Origin: Sphingopyxis sp. H053
Lineage (GTDB): Bacteria; Pseudomonadota; Alphaproteobacteria; Sphingomonadales; Sphingomonadaceae
Direction: 5' to 3'
NCBI RefSeq assembly: GCF_001468225.1
Contig: NZ_LNRU01000012.1
Span: 1 to 64,000, forward strand
DNA: 64,000 nt
Both the position numbers and the translations under genes were made by a program. The first letter of the stretch is position 1, and every line of letters begins with the position of its first letter. Below are positions 53,706-62,257 of the stretch, one piece after another. Below the pieces are notes generated by a model that was not told the DNA's origin, made no database searches, and was given only the letters and a program-made list of their open reading frames with translations.

Positions 53706-54279
53706 CCGATCCGTCACCGAATCCCCCGCGCTCTGGCAGCCCGAGGCCTGCGCGCATGTCGCCATCGCCGAACCGGCGCCCGACGGCTTTGCCGCGCCGC
53801 GGCTCGCCGAGCTCATCGCCTCCGCGGATATCGCCTCCGAGATCATCCTGCCGGGCGAGTGGCATCTCGTGTTCGTGGCCGACGGACGGCGCTTCCGCCT
53901 CTGGCTTCGCCGCTTCCTCGCCGATGAACGGCTCGCCTATGTAAATCCGGCCGATCCGCACAGCGAGCTGCGGATGGCCGTGAGCCTCGCCGTACAGCGC
54001 CGCTTCTCGGCGGGCGTCACGACGCATCGCTTCCTGCGGGGAGGCGCCCCCGGACCATCCGAGCGCTGGCGTCTCATCCAGTGGCTGCGGCTCCTCGACG
54101 CCTCCGCCGAAGGGCGTTCGGCGCGCGACATCGCCGCCGCCCTCATCCTCGACGATGCCCAGGATTTCTCGGCCGCCGACTGGGACGGATCGAGCGAGCG
54201 CCGTCGCATCGCGCGCTGGCACCGCGCCGCGGTCGCGATGCGCGACGGCGGCTATCAGGAGCTGCTCGGCGCCGCCTGA
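53692..54279 (+). CDS. C-terminal half of split transfer activator (DUF2285)
   Basis: 195 residues from the proposed slip point; no convincing start codon or ribosome site lies near it in this frame. The DUF2285 pattern is present: ALWQPEACAHVAI, EWHLVFVADGRRFRLWLRRF, and AVSLAVQRRFSAG. A recombinase-like HTH follows near the end (RSARDIAAALILDDAQDFS). DUF2285 proteins include the activators of ICE excision and transfer. Expression therefore likely depends on frameshifting from the upstream frame. The excisionase-like gene follows after 128 bases. Confidence 0.65.
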   Translation, partial: ALDPDRSVTESPALWQPEACAHVAIAEPAPDGFAAPRLAELIASADIASEIILPGEWHLVFVADGRRFRLWLRRFLADERLAYVNPADPHSELRMAVSLAVQRRFSAGVTTHRFLRGGAPGPSERWRLIQWLRLLDASAEGRSARDIAAALILDDAQDFSAADWDGSSERRRIARWHRAAVAMRDGGYQELLGAA

Positions 54280-54407
54280 TCGGGACATTCCGCGCGTCGT
54301 CACTTTGTCCGTTCCTAAACCGCATCCCGATTTCCGAATGTCGCCGCCTCTCCGCCGGAGCCCCCCACGGGACCCGGCGCTGCGAACGGAGGCCCCTTTT
54401 GAGCGAC

Positions 54408-54650
54408 ATGCATACCCCCATTTCGCCGCGCTACCTCAAGACGCCCGACGCTGCGCTGCACCTCGGCCTGTCGAGCCGGACGCTCGAAAAACATCGCTGC
54501 TTCGGAACGGGTCCCGAATACCGCAAACTCGGCGGGCGGATCGTCTACGCGATCGCTGATCTCGACGCCTGGGCCGAGATCGGCCGCAAGAAGTCGACAT
54601 CCGATCCCGGCAAGGGCGTCGTCCATCCCGCGCGCCCGGTCCGCCGCTGA
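54408..54650 (+). CDS. excisionase-like helix-turn-helix protein (RdfS/AlpA type)
   Basis: 80 residues from the ATG at 54408; a TTG at 54399 has better spacing to GGAGG (54388-54392) and would add three residues. MerR-like fold: YLKTPDAALHLGLSSRTLEK, split, then GPEYRKLGGRIVYAIADLDAWAE, the layout of recombination directionality factors. In ICEMlSymR7A RdfS promotes excision and is co-transcribed with transfer genes. Here the gene stops inside the DUF2840 start (TGATG), so it heads the transfer operon. Confidence 0.75.
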   Translation: MHTPISPRYLKTPDAALHLGLSSRTLEKHRCFGTGPEYRKLGGRIVYAIADLDAWAEIGRKKSTSDPGKGVVHPARPVRR

Positions 54651-55171
54651 TGCGCTCCGCCCAGAACATCCCGCCCGCTCCCGGCGTGCAGCCGGTCGCG
54701 GCGACCGCGAGCGGTCTCACCGACCTTGAGCTGACCTGGATCGAGCAGCGGCTCGAGAATTGGCTGCGCTTCGGCCGCGTCGCCGCCGAGCGCATCGTCA
54801 GCCGCCGGACGCGCATCGTCTCCTTCCGGCCCGAGGCCGTCTTCGGCTTCGTCCGTTGGGGCGCGAACGATTTCGGCACGATCTTCTCGAGCATCTCGGT
54901 CATCGCGGCGCCCGCGCCCCGCGCCCCCTTCGCGACGCATCCCTACGTGCGTCCCGGAGGCGACATCCTGCTCCGCGTCGACGGTTGGCCGAAGGTCCAG
55001 CAGGTGCTCTCGGCGATCGATGCGATCGAGGCCGACGGGCTCGACCCGTGCGAGACGGCGCCCGATCATTGGCGCCACATCGGCAGCCATATCGCCGCCG
55101 GACTGCCGTTCCGGCCCTATGGTCCGGAGCGGCACCGGGCATGGCTCCAGCGCAAGGCGATCGCGCCATGA
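54650..55171 (+). CDS. DUF2840 family protein
   Basis: 173 residues. DUF2840 pattern: LELTWIEQRLENWLRFGR, SFRPEAVFGFVRWGANDFGT, VDGWPKVQQVLSAIDAIE. The family is found next to traF on alphaproteobacterial conjugative elements. Its function is unknown. It begins at the TGATG overlap with the excisionase-like gene and overlaps traF by ATGA, so it is part of a coupled operon. Confidence 0.85.
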   Translation: MRSAQNIPPAPGVQPVAATASGLTDLELTWIEQRLENWLRFGRVAAERIVSRRTRIVSFRPEAVFGFVRWGANDFGTIFSSISVIAAPAPRAPFATHPYVRPGGDILLRVDGWPKVQQVLSAIDAIEADGLDPCETAPDHWRHIGSHIAAGLPFRPYGPERHRAWLQRKAIAP

Positions 55172-55758
55172 ACCGCCGCTGGTTCCGCGCAACCGCGGCG
55201 AGCGCTACGCTCTTCGCGGGGCTGTTCGTCGCGGCGGCAGCGCTCGCGCCGAAACCGCGCCTCATCTGGAACGCGAGCCCGAGCGTTCCGATCGGCTTCT
55301 ACCGCGTCGATGTCGGCGCCGATCCCGAGGTCGGCGACCTCATCCTCTTCCACCCGCCCGAGGCGGTCGCGACGCGCCTCGCGGTGCGCGGCTATGTGCC
55401 GCGCGGCGTGCCGCTCCTGAAGCATGTCGCCGCCGGTGAAGGCGCGCTCGTCTGCCGCAGCGGCACCTTCGTGACGATCGACGGCGCGCCGGCAGCGCGC
55501 GCGCGGGACGCGGACCGCCTCGGGCGGTCGCTGCCGCGCTGGCTCGGCTGCCATCTCCTGCGCCCCGGCGAACTGTTCCTCCTAAACCCCGCGCCCGACA
55601 GTCTCGACGGCCGATATTTCGGACCGCTCCCCGACACCGGCGTCGTCGGCGTCGCGCACCCGCTTCTCGTGCGCGATGCGCCCGGCGCGCCGCTGCGCTG
55701 GCGCCGTGACGCCGATCGCTCCGCATTCACCCTCGAAGGAAAGGATATGTCCTCATGA
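55168..55758 (+). CDS. traF: TraF-type S26 signal peptidase
   Basis: 196 residues. An N-terminal membrane anchor (about residues 9-27) is followed by the S26 catalytic Ser in NASPSVPIGFYR and Lys in VPLLKHV. The terminal PLPDTGVVGVAHPL motif is typical. TraF processes or circularises the conjugative pilin in the periplasm. The start is the ATG in the ATGA overlap with DUF2840; the next gene also overlaps by ATGA. Confidence 0.88.
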   Translation: MNRRWFRATAASATLFAGLFVAAAALAPKPRLIWNASPSVPIGFYRVDVGADPEVGDLILFHPPEAVATRLAVRGYVPRGVPLLKHVAAGEGALVCRSGTFVTIDGAPAARARDADRLGRSLPRWLGCHLLRPGELFLLNPAPDSLDGRYFGPLPDTGVVGVAHPLLVRDAPGAPLRWRRDADRSAFTLEGKDMSS

Positions 55759-56087
55759 TTATCGGAAGCTTTCAAACTGCTGGCGACGGCTATGCCGGAC
55801 AGATCCGGACGCTGCTGCTCGATGCGATGATCGCGATCGTTCCGGCGAAGCCGAACGACGCGGAAAATGCGCCGGCCTGGCGCGTCCTGCTCGTCGAAGC
55901 CGATACCGGCGTGGAGATCGGGGCAGGCTGGGAACGCCGCAGCGAACGCGCCGGCTCCTATATCGCCCTGCAGATCGACGATCCGGCGCTCGCGGTTCCG
56001 CTGCGCGCCAATCTGCTCCGTTCGACGCAGAACGAGGATGAATATCATCTCCTCTGGACGCGTCCCGTTCCACGCGAACAAGCGTGA
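55755..56087 (+). CDS. DUF736 family protein, copy 4
   Basis: 110 residues, in the transfer operon with ATGA overlap to traF and GTGA overlap to the next gene. MIIGSFQTAGDGYAGQIRTL, EIGAGWERRSERAGSYIALQ and LLWTRPVPREQA fit DUF736. It is more diverged than copies 1-3, with an acidic linker after the first strand pair. It has no leader hairpin because it is internal to an operon. Confidence 0.83.
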   Translation: MIIGSFQTAGDGYAGQIRTLLLDAMIAIVPAKPNDAENAPAWRVLLVEADTGVEIGAGWERRSERAGSYIALQIDDPALAVPLRANLLRSTQNEDEYHLLWTRPVPREQA

Positions 56088-56806
56088 GCATCATGCATCC
56101 GGCTCGCTCGGCGCGCGTCCGCGCCGTGCGCCTCGCCTTGCTGCTGCTCTGCTCGGCGAGCGCCGCCCCGGACCGGGCATGGGGCGCGGCACCGGCGGAA
56201 GAGCCGACGGCCGCGGCCCACCCCTATGCCGCTCATGTGGCGGAGGCATCGCATCGCTTCGGCGTTCCGGAGGTCTGGATATGGCGCGTGATGCATGTCG
56301 AGAGCCGCGGAAAGCCGCGGGCGCTCTCGCATGCCGGTGCAATGGGGCTGATGCAGATCATGCCCGCAACCTGGGCGATGCTGACGGCGCAGCATCGTCT
56401 CGGGTCCGACCCCTTCGACGTGCGTGCCAACATCCTCGCGGGCGCGGCCTATCTGCGCGCGATGTGGGACCGATATCGCGACGTTCGCCTCATGCTCGCT
56501 GCCTATAATGCAGGCCCCGGCCGCGCCGACGCCTATGCAGCGGGGCGGCGCGGCTTGCCCGCCGAGACGGTGGCTTATGTCGCAGCCATCGCGCCCGCGC
56601 TCGGTGCGCCGGCTGCTCCGTCATCTGCGATGGCGCGGACTGCCGAACCGCCGAGCTGGCGCAGCGCCTCGCTCTTCGCCGAGCAGCGATCGGACACGCC
56701 GGCTGCAACTTCGGTGCAGCGCGGCGACGCCGCGCCTGCTGGGCCGTCGAATTCCGCGCCTGCTCCCTCGCCCCTCTTCGTCCCGCTTTCCGGGGACAAT
56801 CGGTGA
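56084..56806 (+). CDS. lytic transglycosylase (SLT family) of the transfer operon
   Basis: 240 residues, GTG start in the GTGA overlap (ATG at 56093 is the alternative). A signal peptide runs to about residue 35. The SLT domain is complete: WIWRVMHVESRGKPRALS with the catalytic Glu in VESRG, GAMGLMQIMPATWAML, and MLAAYNAGPGR. It opens the peptidoglycan for assembly of the mating channel. The C-terminal third is Ala/Pro-rich. Its stop overlaps the next possible start (TGATG). Confidence 0.86.
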   Translation: MSIMHPARSARVRAVRLALLLLCSASAAPDRAWGAAPAEEPTAAAHPYAAHVAEASHRFGVPEVWIWRVMHVESRGKPRALSHAGAMGLMQIMPATWAMLTAQHRLGSDPFDVRANILAGAAYLRAMWDRYRDVRLMLAAYNAGPGRADAYAAGRRGLPAETVAYVAAIAPALGAPAAPSSAMARTAEPPSWRSASLFAEQRSDTPAATSVQRGDAAPAGPSNSAPAPSPLFVPLSGDNR

Positions 56807-57033
56807 TGGTCGTCCTGGCGATATTTGCTGGAGTGCGCCGGTCCATGGATAGGCACTGCTTGGCGTTCAGAAGGGGTTCGGGGGGATGGCAAGATAAAAG
56901 ACCTGCCAGCTCGCCGGCAGATTGTGGTTGGATTACAGCGCTTTATGCGTATGGCACCCCCCTCCGGCTGCCATATCGACCTCTGGATTTCCGAGGCAGA
57001 ACAAGCGCTTACGATATGGCACCGGCGTTGTGA
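56806..57033 (+). CDS. possible small protein bridging transglycosylase and relaxase genes
   Basis: 75 residues. The frame begins in a TGATG overlap with the transglycosylase stop and ends in a GTGA overlap with the relaxase start, exactly the coupling used in this operon. The sequence (MVVLAIFAGVRRSMDRHCLA...DMAPAL) matches no family known to me, and a second open frame (56825-57049) competes. A 5-bp inverted repeat within it (56903-56920) could belong to an oriT instead. Real gene or non-coding origin region is unresolved. Confidence 0.3.
   Translation: MVVLAIFAGVRRSMDRHCLAFRRGSGGWQDKRPASSPADCGWITALYAYGTPLRLPYRPLDFRGRTSAYDMAPAL
56903..56920. other. candidate oriT region upstream of the relaxase
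   Basis: Inverted repeat CTGCC (56903-56907) and GGCAG (56916-56920) with an 8-base spacer, 110 bases before the relaxase start. Origins of transfer often lie next to the relaxase gene and carry such repeats. No nick-site consensus was recognised, so this is weak. Confidence 0.2.
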
Positions 57034-58775
57034 GCGGCGACGAGCATGATTTTCGGGTGCGACCGGGAAGGGGTCGCGATGCGGGTTCGGGATCGGCGCG
57101 GCGCGGGAAGAGGCTCGCGGCGCAGGTGCGCAAGGCAGCCGCCCGCTCGGGTTACACCCGCTCCCGTCGGGGCGGCGGCGGTCGCAGCGGAACCGGTCGG
57201 CATGGCCGCGGCCGCGCCGCGCTTGCGACGATCCGGCGCGGCCCCGCGCAGCGCCGCGTGACGGTCATGGCGCGCATCGTCCGGCATAAGGGCGCGCAGT
57301 TTCGCTCCGCGCCTCTCGCACGGCATATCGCTTATCTCGAACGCGACGGCGTCACCCGCGATGGTCGCGATGCCATGATGTTCGATGCGTCTGGAGATAC
57401 CGCCGACCGCGAGGCCTTTGCCGATCGCTGCGCCGACGATCGCCATCATTTCCGTTTCATCGTCAGCCCTGAAGATGCGGAGCAATTGCAGGACCTTCGG
57501 ACCTTCACCCGCGATCTCATGGGCCGGATGGAGAAGGATCTCGAGACCCGGCTCGACTGGGTGGCGGTCGATCACTGGAACACCGACAATCCGCATATCC
57601 ATATACTCCTGCGCGGCGTCGCCGAGGACGGAAGCGACCTGGTCGTCGACCGCGCTTATATGTCGGAAGGCGTGCGCGGACGGGCGTCGGAGATCGCGAC
57701 CCTCGAACTCGGCCCGCGAAACGAACAGGAGATCGACGCGAGCCTCGTGCGGGAGACGGGCGCCGAGCGTTGGACCGGGCTCGATGCGCGCCTGCGCGAA
57801 CGCGGCGGCGAAACGGGGATCGTCGATCTTCGTCCCGACCCAAGCTCGCCGCCGGGCCGCGATCGGCATCTCATCGGACGTGCGGCGAAGCTCGAGGCGC
57901 TTGGGCTTGCGACGCGCCTTGGACCCGGCATTTTCGAGATCGATCCGCGCGCCGAAACCCTATTGCGCGACCTCGGCGAGCGAGGCGACATCATCAAGGG
58001 CGTCCACCGCGCCATGCGCATGCAAGGGCTCTCCTTCGACGCATCGAGGCTCGCCCTTCACGGCGAGGCGGAGCGTTCGGGCCTCGTCGGGCGGCTGGTC
58101 GCACGCGGCCTCGACGATGAGCTTGCCGGCTCCGCCTTCGCCATCGTCGACGGGACCGATGGACGGACCCATCACATCAAATTCTCCGATCTCCAATGGA
58201 CCGGGGACGCGAAGCCGGGCGCGGTCGTCGAGCTGCGGCGCTGGGAAGGACGCGACGGCGGCGAGCATCTCTCGCTCGCCCTGCGATCGGACCTTGCGGT
58301 CGCCGACCAGACATCCGCGCGCGGCGCAACCTGGCTCGACCGCGAGCTGGTCGCGGCGAAGCCCACGGCAGGAACCTCGGGCTTCGGCATCGATGTTCGC
58401 CGCGCCATGGCAGCGCGCGCCGAGTTTCTCGCGAGCGAAGGCCTCGCGAGCCGACAGAACGGCAAGCTCGTACTGGCGCCCGATCTCATCGAAACGCTGA
58501 AGCGGCGCGACCTCGAGGCGGCCTGCGAAACCATCGCCGCGCGCACCGGGCTCGCGCATCGCCCGCCGGCCACCGGCGACGCGGTGAGCGGGACCTACCG
58601 CGAGCGCGTGTCGCTCGCCTCGGGGCGCTTCGCGATGATCGACGACGGCCTTGGCTTTCAACTCGTGCCCTGGCGCCCGGCGCTCGACCGGCACCTCGGG
58701 CAGCATGTCACCGGCACCGCCACCGCGGGCGGCATCGACTGGAGCCTTGGCCGCGATCGCGGGATCGCAATCTGA
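57030..58775 (+). CDS. relaxase (RlxS/VirD2-like, DUF3363)
   Basis: 581 residues from the GTG in the GTGA overlap; the start reads VSGDEHDFRVRPGRGRD, typical of RlxS proteins. Relaxase motifs: Tyr in HIAYLERDGVTRDG, HHFRFIVSPEDA, and the metal His motif in WNTDNPHIHILLRG. The C-terminal DUF3363 part is long. It nicks the origin of transfer, stays bound to the 5' end and pilots the strand into the recipient. The coupling protein gene follows after 13 bases. Confidence 0.88.
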   Translation: MSGDEHDFRVRPGRGRDAGSGSARRGKRLAAQVRKAAARSGYTRSRRGGGGRSGTGRHGRGRAALATIRRGPAQRRVTVMARIVRHKGAQFRSAPLARHIAYLERDGVTRDGRDAMMFDASGDTADREAFADRCADDRHHFRFIVSPEDAEQLQDLRTFTRDLMGRMEKDLETRLDWVAVDHWNTDNPHIHILLRGVAEDGSDLVVDRAYMSEGVRGRASEIATLELGPRNEQEIDASLVRETGAERWTGLDARLRERGGETGIVDLRPDPSSPPGRDRHLIGRAAKLEALGLATRLGPGIFEIDPRAETLLRDLGERGDIIKGVHRAMRMQGLSFDASRLALHGEAERSGLVGRLVARGLDDELAGSAFAIVDGTDGRTHHIKFSDLQWTGDAKPGAVVELRRWEGRDGGEHLSLALRSDLAVADQTSARGATWLDRELVAAKPTAGTSGFGIDVRRAMAARAEFLASEGLASRQNGKLVLAPDLIETLKRRDLEAACETIAARTGLAHRPPATGDAVSGTYRERVSLASGRFAMIDDGLGFQLVPWRPALDRHLGQHVTGTATAGGIDWSLGRDRGIAI

Positions 58776-58788
58776 GAAAGGATGAACG

Positions 58789-60759
58789 ATGAGCGACAGG
58801 ATATTATGGGGCCAGATCTTCGCGGTGCTGCTGATCGTCCTCGCGGCGGTCTGGACCGCGACCCAAGCGACGGCGGAAGCGCTCGGATTTCAGGCGGCGC
58901 TCGGTGCCCCCTGGTTCCGCATCGGCGACTATCCCGTCTATCCCCCGCCCGCCTTCTTCTGGTGGTGGTTTGCCTTCGACGCCTATGCGCCGCCGATCTT
59001 CTATCGCGGTGCCGCGATCGCCGCGTCGGGCGGGCTGCTGTCGGTTGTCGTCGCGATCAGCATGTCGGTGTGGCGTGCGCGCGAGCGCCGGCGGGCCGAG
59101 ACCTACGGATCGGCACGCTGGGCGCAGGAGCGTGAGATACGGGCTGCCAACATGCTCGGCCCCGATGGCGTCATTCTCGGGCGCATGGCCGGAACATACC
59201 TGCGTCACGATGGCGCCGAGCATGTCCTCTGCTTCGCGCCGACCCGATCCGGAAAGGGCGTCGGCCTCGTGGTGCCGACCCTGCTGACTTGGCCGGGGAG
59301 CTGCATCGTCCATGACATCAAGGGCGAGAACTGGCAGCTCACTGCGGGCTTTCGCGCAAAGCATGGCCGGGTGCTGCTCTTCGATCCGACCAACCCCGCA
59401 TCGGCCGCCTATAATCCGCTCCTCGAAGTCCGGCGCGGCGCGTGGGAAGTACGCGATGTGCAGAATGTCGCCGACGTGCTGGTCGATCCCGAAGGAAGCC
59501 TCGAGCGCCGAAACCACTGGGAGAAGACAAGCCACGCCCTGCTCGTCGGCGCGATCCTCCATGTTCTCTACGCCGAGGAGGAAAAGAGCCTTGCCGGTGT
59601 CGCGGCCTTTCTGTCGAACCCCGAGCGCAAGATCGAGGCGACGCTCCACCGGATGAAGACCACCAGCCATTTGGGAGATCGCGTCCACCCGGTCGTCGCC
59701 GCGGCGGCGCAGGAGCTGCTCAACAAGAGCGAGAATGAGCGGTCCGGCGTGCTGTCGACCGCCATGTCCTTCCTCGGTCTTTATCGCGATCCGGTGATCG
59801 CCAAGGTCACGGGACATTCCGAGTGGCGCATCGCGGACCTGATCGGAAGCGAGCGCCCGGTCTCGCTCTACCTCGTGGTGCCGCCCGGCGATATCAGCCG
59901 GACCAAGCCGCTCATGCGCCTGATCCTCAACCAGATCGGGCGGCGGCTGACCGAGGAGCTGAATCCCAAGGCACGGTCGCAACGGCTGCTGTTCATGCTC
60001 GACGAGTTTCCCGCGCTCGGACGTCTCGATTTCTTCGAAAGCGCGCTCGCCTTCATGGCGGGCTATGGCATCAAGGCCTTTCTGATCGCCCAGTCGCTCA
60101 ACCAGATCGAGAAGGCCTATGGCCAGAGCAATGCGATCCTCGACAATTGCCACGTCCGGGTCAGTTTCGCGACGAACGATGAGCGCACCGCCAAACGGAT
60201 TTCCGATGCGCTTGGCACTGCGACCGAGCAACGCGCGATGAAGAATTATGCCGGCCATCGGCTCTCGCCCTGGCTCGGCCATTTGATGGTGTCGCGCACC
60301 GAAACCGCCCGGCCGCTGCTCACCCCCGGCGAAGTCATGCAGCTCCCCCCGGACGACGAGATCGTGATGGCCGCCGGCCTCGCACCGATCCGGGCCAAGA
60401 AGGCGCGCTACTATGGCGACCGGCGCCTGGCCGGCCGCGTCATTCCGCCGCCCGCACCCGGTCGCGGTCTTCCCGCCGGCCACGATTGGATGGCCGACCG
60501 GGTACAGCAGCCGATGGAGACGAAAGCGAAGGCGGCGGAGGACGATGACGCGGCCAATGGCGGCATTCGGCAGGAACCCGAACTTCCCGTCCATGAGGAT
60601 ATCGCGCCGCCGCCGCCGCGCAGCGTCAATGGCGAGTTTGATTTCACCGAGGACGGAGCACAAGCCGATGCAGCGCGGCTTCGCGCCGCCGCGGATCGGC
60701 GGATGGCGCGGCGCGCTCAAGCTGCCGCGCTCGATCCCGACGATGGGATCCAGCTGTGA
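58789..60759 (+). CDS. VirD4/TraG-type coupling protein (T4CP)
   Basis: 656 residues. N-terminal membrane segments (about 5-30 and 60-90) are followed by the ATPase: Walker A in PTRSGKGVGLVVPTLL and Walker B RLLFMLDEFPALGRL. Motif NCHVRVSFATNDERTAKRIS follows later. The hexameric ATPase links the relaxase-DNA complex to the secretion channel. The C-terminal 80 residues are acidic and low-complexity. It overlaps the CopG gene by GTGA. Confidence 0.9.
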   Translation: MSDRILWGQIFAVLLIVLAAVWTATQATAEALGFQAALGAPWFRIGDYPVYPPPAFFWWWFAFDAYAPPIFYRGAAIAASGGLLSVVVAISMSVWRARERRRAETYGSARWAQEREIRAANMLGPDGVILGRMAGTYLRHDGAEHVLCFAPTRSGKGVGLVVPTLLTWPGSCIVHDIKGENWQLTAGFRAKHGRVLLFDPTNPASAAYNPLLEVRRGAWEVRDVQNVADVLVDPEGSLERRNHWEKTSHALLVGAILHVLYAEEEKSLAGVAAFLSNPERKIEATLHRMKTTSHLGDRVHPVVAAAAQELLNKSENERSGVLSTAMSFLGLYRDPVIAKVTGHSEWRIADLIGSERPVSLYLVVPPGDISRTKPLMRLILNQIGRRLTEELNPKARSQRLLFMLDEFPALGRLDFFESALAFMAGYGIKAFLIAQSLNQIEKAYGQSNAILDNCHVRVSFATNDERTAKRISDALGTATEQRAMKNYAGHRLSPWLGHLMVSRTETARPLLTPGEVMQLPPDDEIVMAAGLAPIRAKKARYYGDRRLAGRVIPPPAPGRGLPAGHDWMADRVQQPMETKAKAAEDDDAANGGIRQEPELPVHEDIAPPPPRSVNGEFDFTEDGAQADAARLRAAADRRMARRAQAAALDPDDGIQL

Positions 60760-61175
60760 TCCGATCGCATGTCAAACAGACATTCCGGATCGAAACCGGC
60801 CTGTCGCGCGACCTGACAGACCTTGCCCGCCGACGCGGCCTCACCCGGACCGAAGTGCTGGAGGCTGCACTGCGCTCCTTTCTCTCGCCCGATCAGGAGG
60901 AGCGGATCGAGGCGCTGTTGACCCGGCGCCTCGACCGCATCGGCCGCCAGCTCGACCGCATCGAATGGCATGGCGAAATGTCGGGAGAAGCGATGGCCCT
61001 GTTCGTTCGACACTGGCTCACGAGCACGGCGCCTTTGCCCGATGATGCATTGCCGGCCGCGCAGGCCAGCGGGAAGCGGCGGTGGGAGGCTTTCGTCGAT
61101 GCCCTTTCACGTAGGATGGAAGTTGGACCAAAGCTCGCCGCGGAGCTGATGCGTGATGTCGGCGGTTCCAATTGA
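60756..61175 (+). CDS. CopG/ribbon-helix-helix transfer protein
   Basis: 139 residues with a GTG start in the GTGA overlap. The N terminus is a ribbon-helix-helix: HVKQTFRIETGLSRDLTDLARRRGLTRTEVLEAALRSF, split by its turn. The rest is helical. Small RHH proteins encoded after traG genes act as relaxosome accessory or transfer-regulator proteins. It is the last gene of the transfer operon and ends 14 bases before a convergent gene. Confidence 0.75.
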   Translation: MIRSHVKQTFRIETGLSRDLTDLARRRGLTRTEVLEAALRSFLSPDQEERIEALLTRRLDRIGRQLDRIEWHGEMSGEAMALFVRHWLTSTAPLPDDALPAAQASGKRRWEAFVDALSRRMEVGPKLAAELMRDVGGSN

Positions 61176-61189
61176 AGCCTTTAACCGGC

Positions 61190-61429
61190 TCATCCAGCCC
61201 GCAGTTTTAAGAGAAAGCTGATGGCCTCGGCGGGGACACCGCACAGGGCAGCCGCTAGCAGCAGTATCGCGAGAGCCAGATATTTGGCCAGAGGAGTTCG
61301 GCACAGCTCGAGAAGCACCGCCGATTTGTGGCGGCCCAATTGCACAAGCGCCATGAACTGGGCGAGCTCGGCCTCACGGTCAGTCATCGGACGATCACCT
61401 ACGGGCGGGAGAGGGGGCATGTCGGTCAT
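61190..61429 (-). CDS. small membrane protein of unknown function
   Basis: 79 residues from the ATG at 61429. A soluble N-terminal half (EAELAQFMALVQLGRHKSAVL) is followed by one membrane helix (KYLALAILLLAAALCGV) and a short hydrophobic tail. No family is recognised. It converges with the transfer operon and is separated from the next rightward genes by a gap of 196 bases that holds short inverted repeats. Confidence 0.5.
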   Translation of the reverse strand: MTDMPPLPPVGDRPMTDREAELAQFMALVQLGRHKSAVLLELCRTPLAKYLALAILLLAAALCGVPAEAISFLLKLRAG

Positions 61430-61493
61430 CACAAACCTCACGGATTCATCGCAAAAATGGCGCGCTGTTACAGATGCGCGTGCGGGTTACCGT

Positions 61494-61508
61494 GAGGGAT
61501 AAGCCCTC
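61494..61508. repeat. inverted repeat GAGGG-ATAAG-CCCTC
   Basis: Perfect 5-bp arms (61494-61498 and 61504-61508), overlapping a second repeat GCCC-TCC-GGGC (61503-61513). It lies in the gap between the transfer module and the next operon. Origin-of-transfer or regulatory use is possible but not supported by a recognised motif. Confidence 0.25.
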
Positions 61509-61625
61509 CGGGCTGGAGTGCCCCTCAGGCGAGTCGCTTGTCAACAGGGTGAATCGCAATTTTATCAACAGTCGGGGGTGCGTCTGGGGATATCTTGCCG
61601 CATTTCCGGGAAAGCCGGAGTTCGT

Positions 61626-62255
61626 TCAGTCCTCTTCGCCCTGCTGCTCGCGCTCGCGTAGTCTCTCGGCATAGCGGTAGCTCGCTTCGACGGAGTGATA
61701 GTCATCGGCGTAGCGATCGATGTCGCCGAGCGCGCATTCGACCTCATAGGCCACCGTATGGGGAGACGAGCCCGGGCGCTTTCGGCCCAGCCAGCGCTCT
61801 AGCTTGTCGAAGCGGCTCTGCATCCCCTGCACGCTGCATGCGATGCGCAGATCGTCGAGATTGCTGCTCGTTCGATTGCGGCTCCAGGCCCTGCAGGCGA
61901 ACTCAAGCTCTTCACCCCGTGTCGGAGGGCGATCGCTGAGATCAGCCCCACCATCTTTCGCAAGGGTCGGGTCGGCCTGTACACCGGCAAGGCCCGCACT
62001 GAGTGCCTCGCACAGTTCGCTATGATATTTATCCCGGAGCGCGGCGTCCCAATCATAGGGGCCAGCGCCGACGAAAAGATGCGGCAGCTTGAAATGCGCC
62101 CCCACTGCCTTCGGCAGCATCTTCTCGATCCGGATCACTCCGCGAATGACGCCGAGAAGGCGCTCGGCGTCGATCCCGGCCCAGGGCCGCGCCAGATTTT
62201 CGAGCGCGCCAAGGTTCGAATTGGTGGGCGTGTCCCCCGTGTTCCAGTATCGCAT
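61626..62255 (-). CDS. hypothetical protein
   Basis: 209 residues, ATG start. Helical, charged, with a coiled-coil-like C terminus (ERLREREQQGEED). No family is recognised. It follows the HEPN-like gene after 2 bases in a minus-strand operon with a thioesterase, so it may work with them. Confidence 0.5.
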   Translation of the reverse strand: MRYWNTGDTPTNSNLGALENLARPWAGIDAERLLGVIRGVIRIEKMLPKAVGAHFKLPHLFVGAGPYDWDAALRDKYHSELCEALSAGLAGVQADPTLAKDGGADLSDRPPTRGEELEFACRAWSRNRTSSNLDDLRIACSVQGMQSRFDKLERWLGRKRPGSSPHTVAYEVECALGDIDRYADDYHSVEASYRYAERLREREQQGEED

Positions 62256-62257
62256 GG

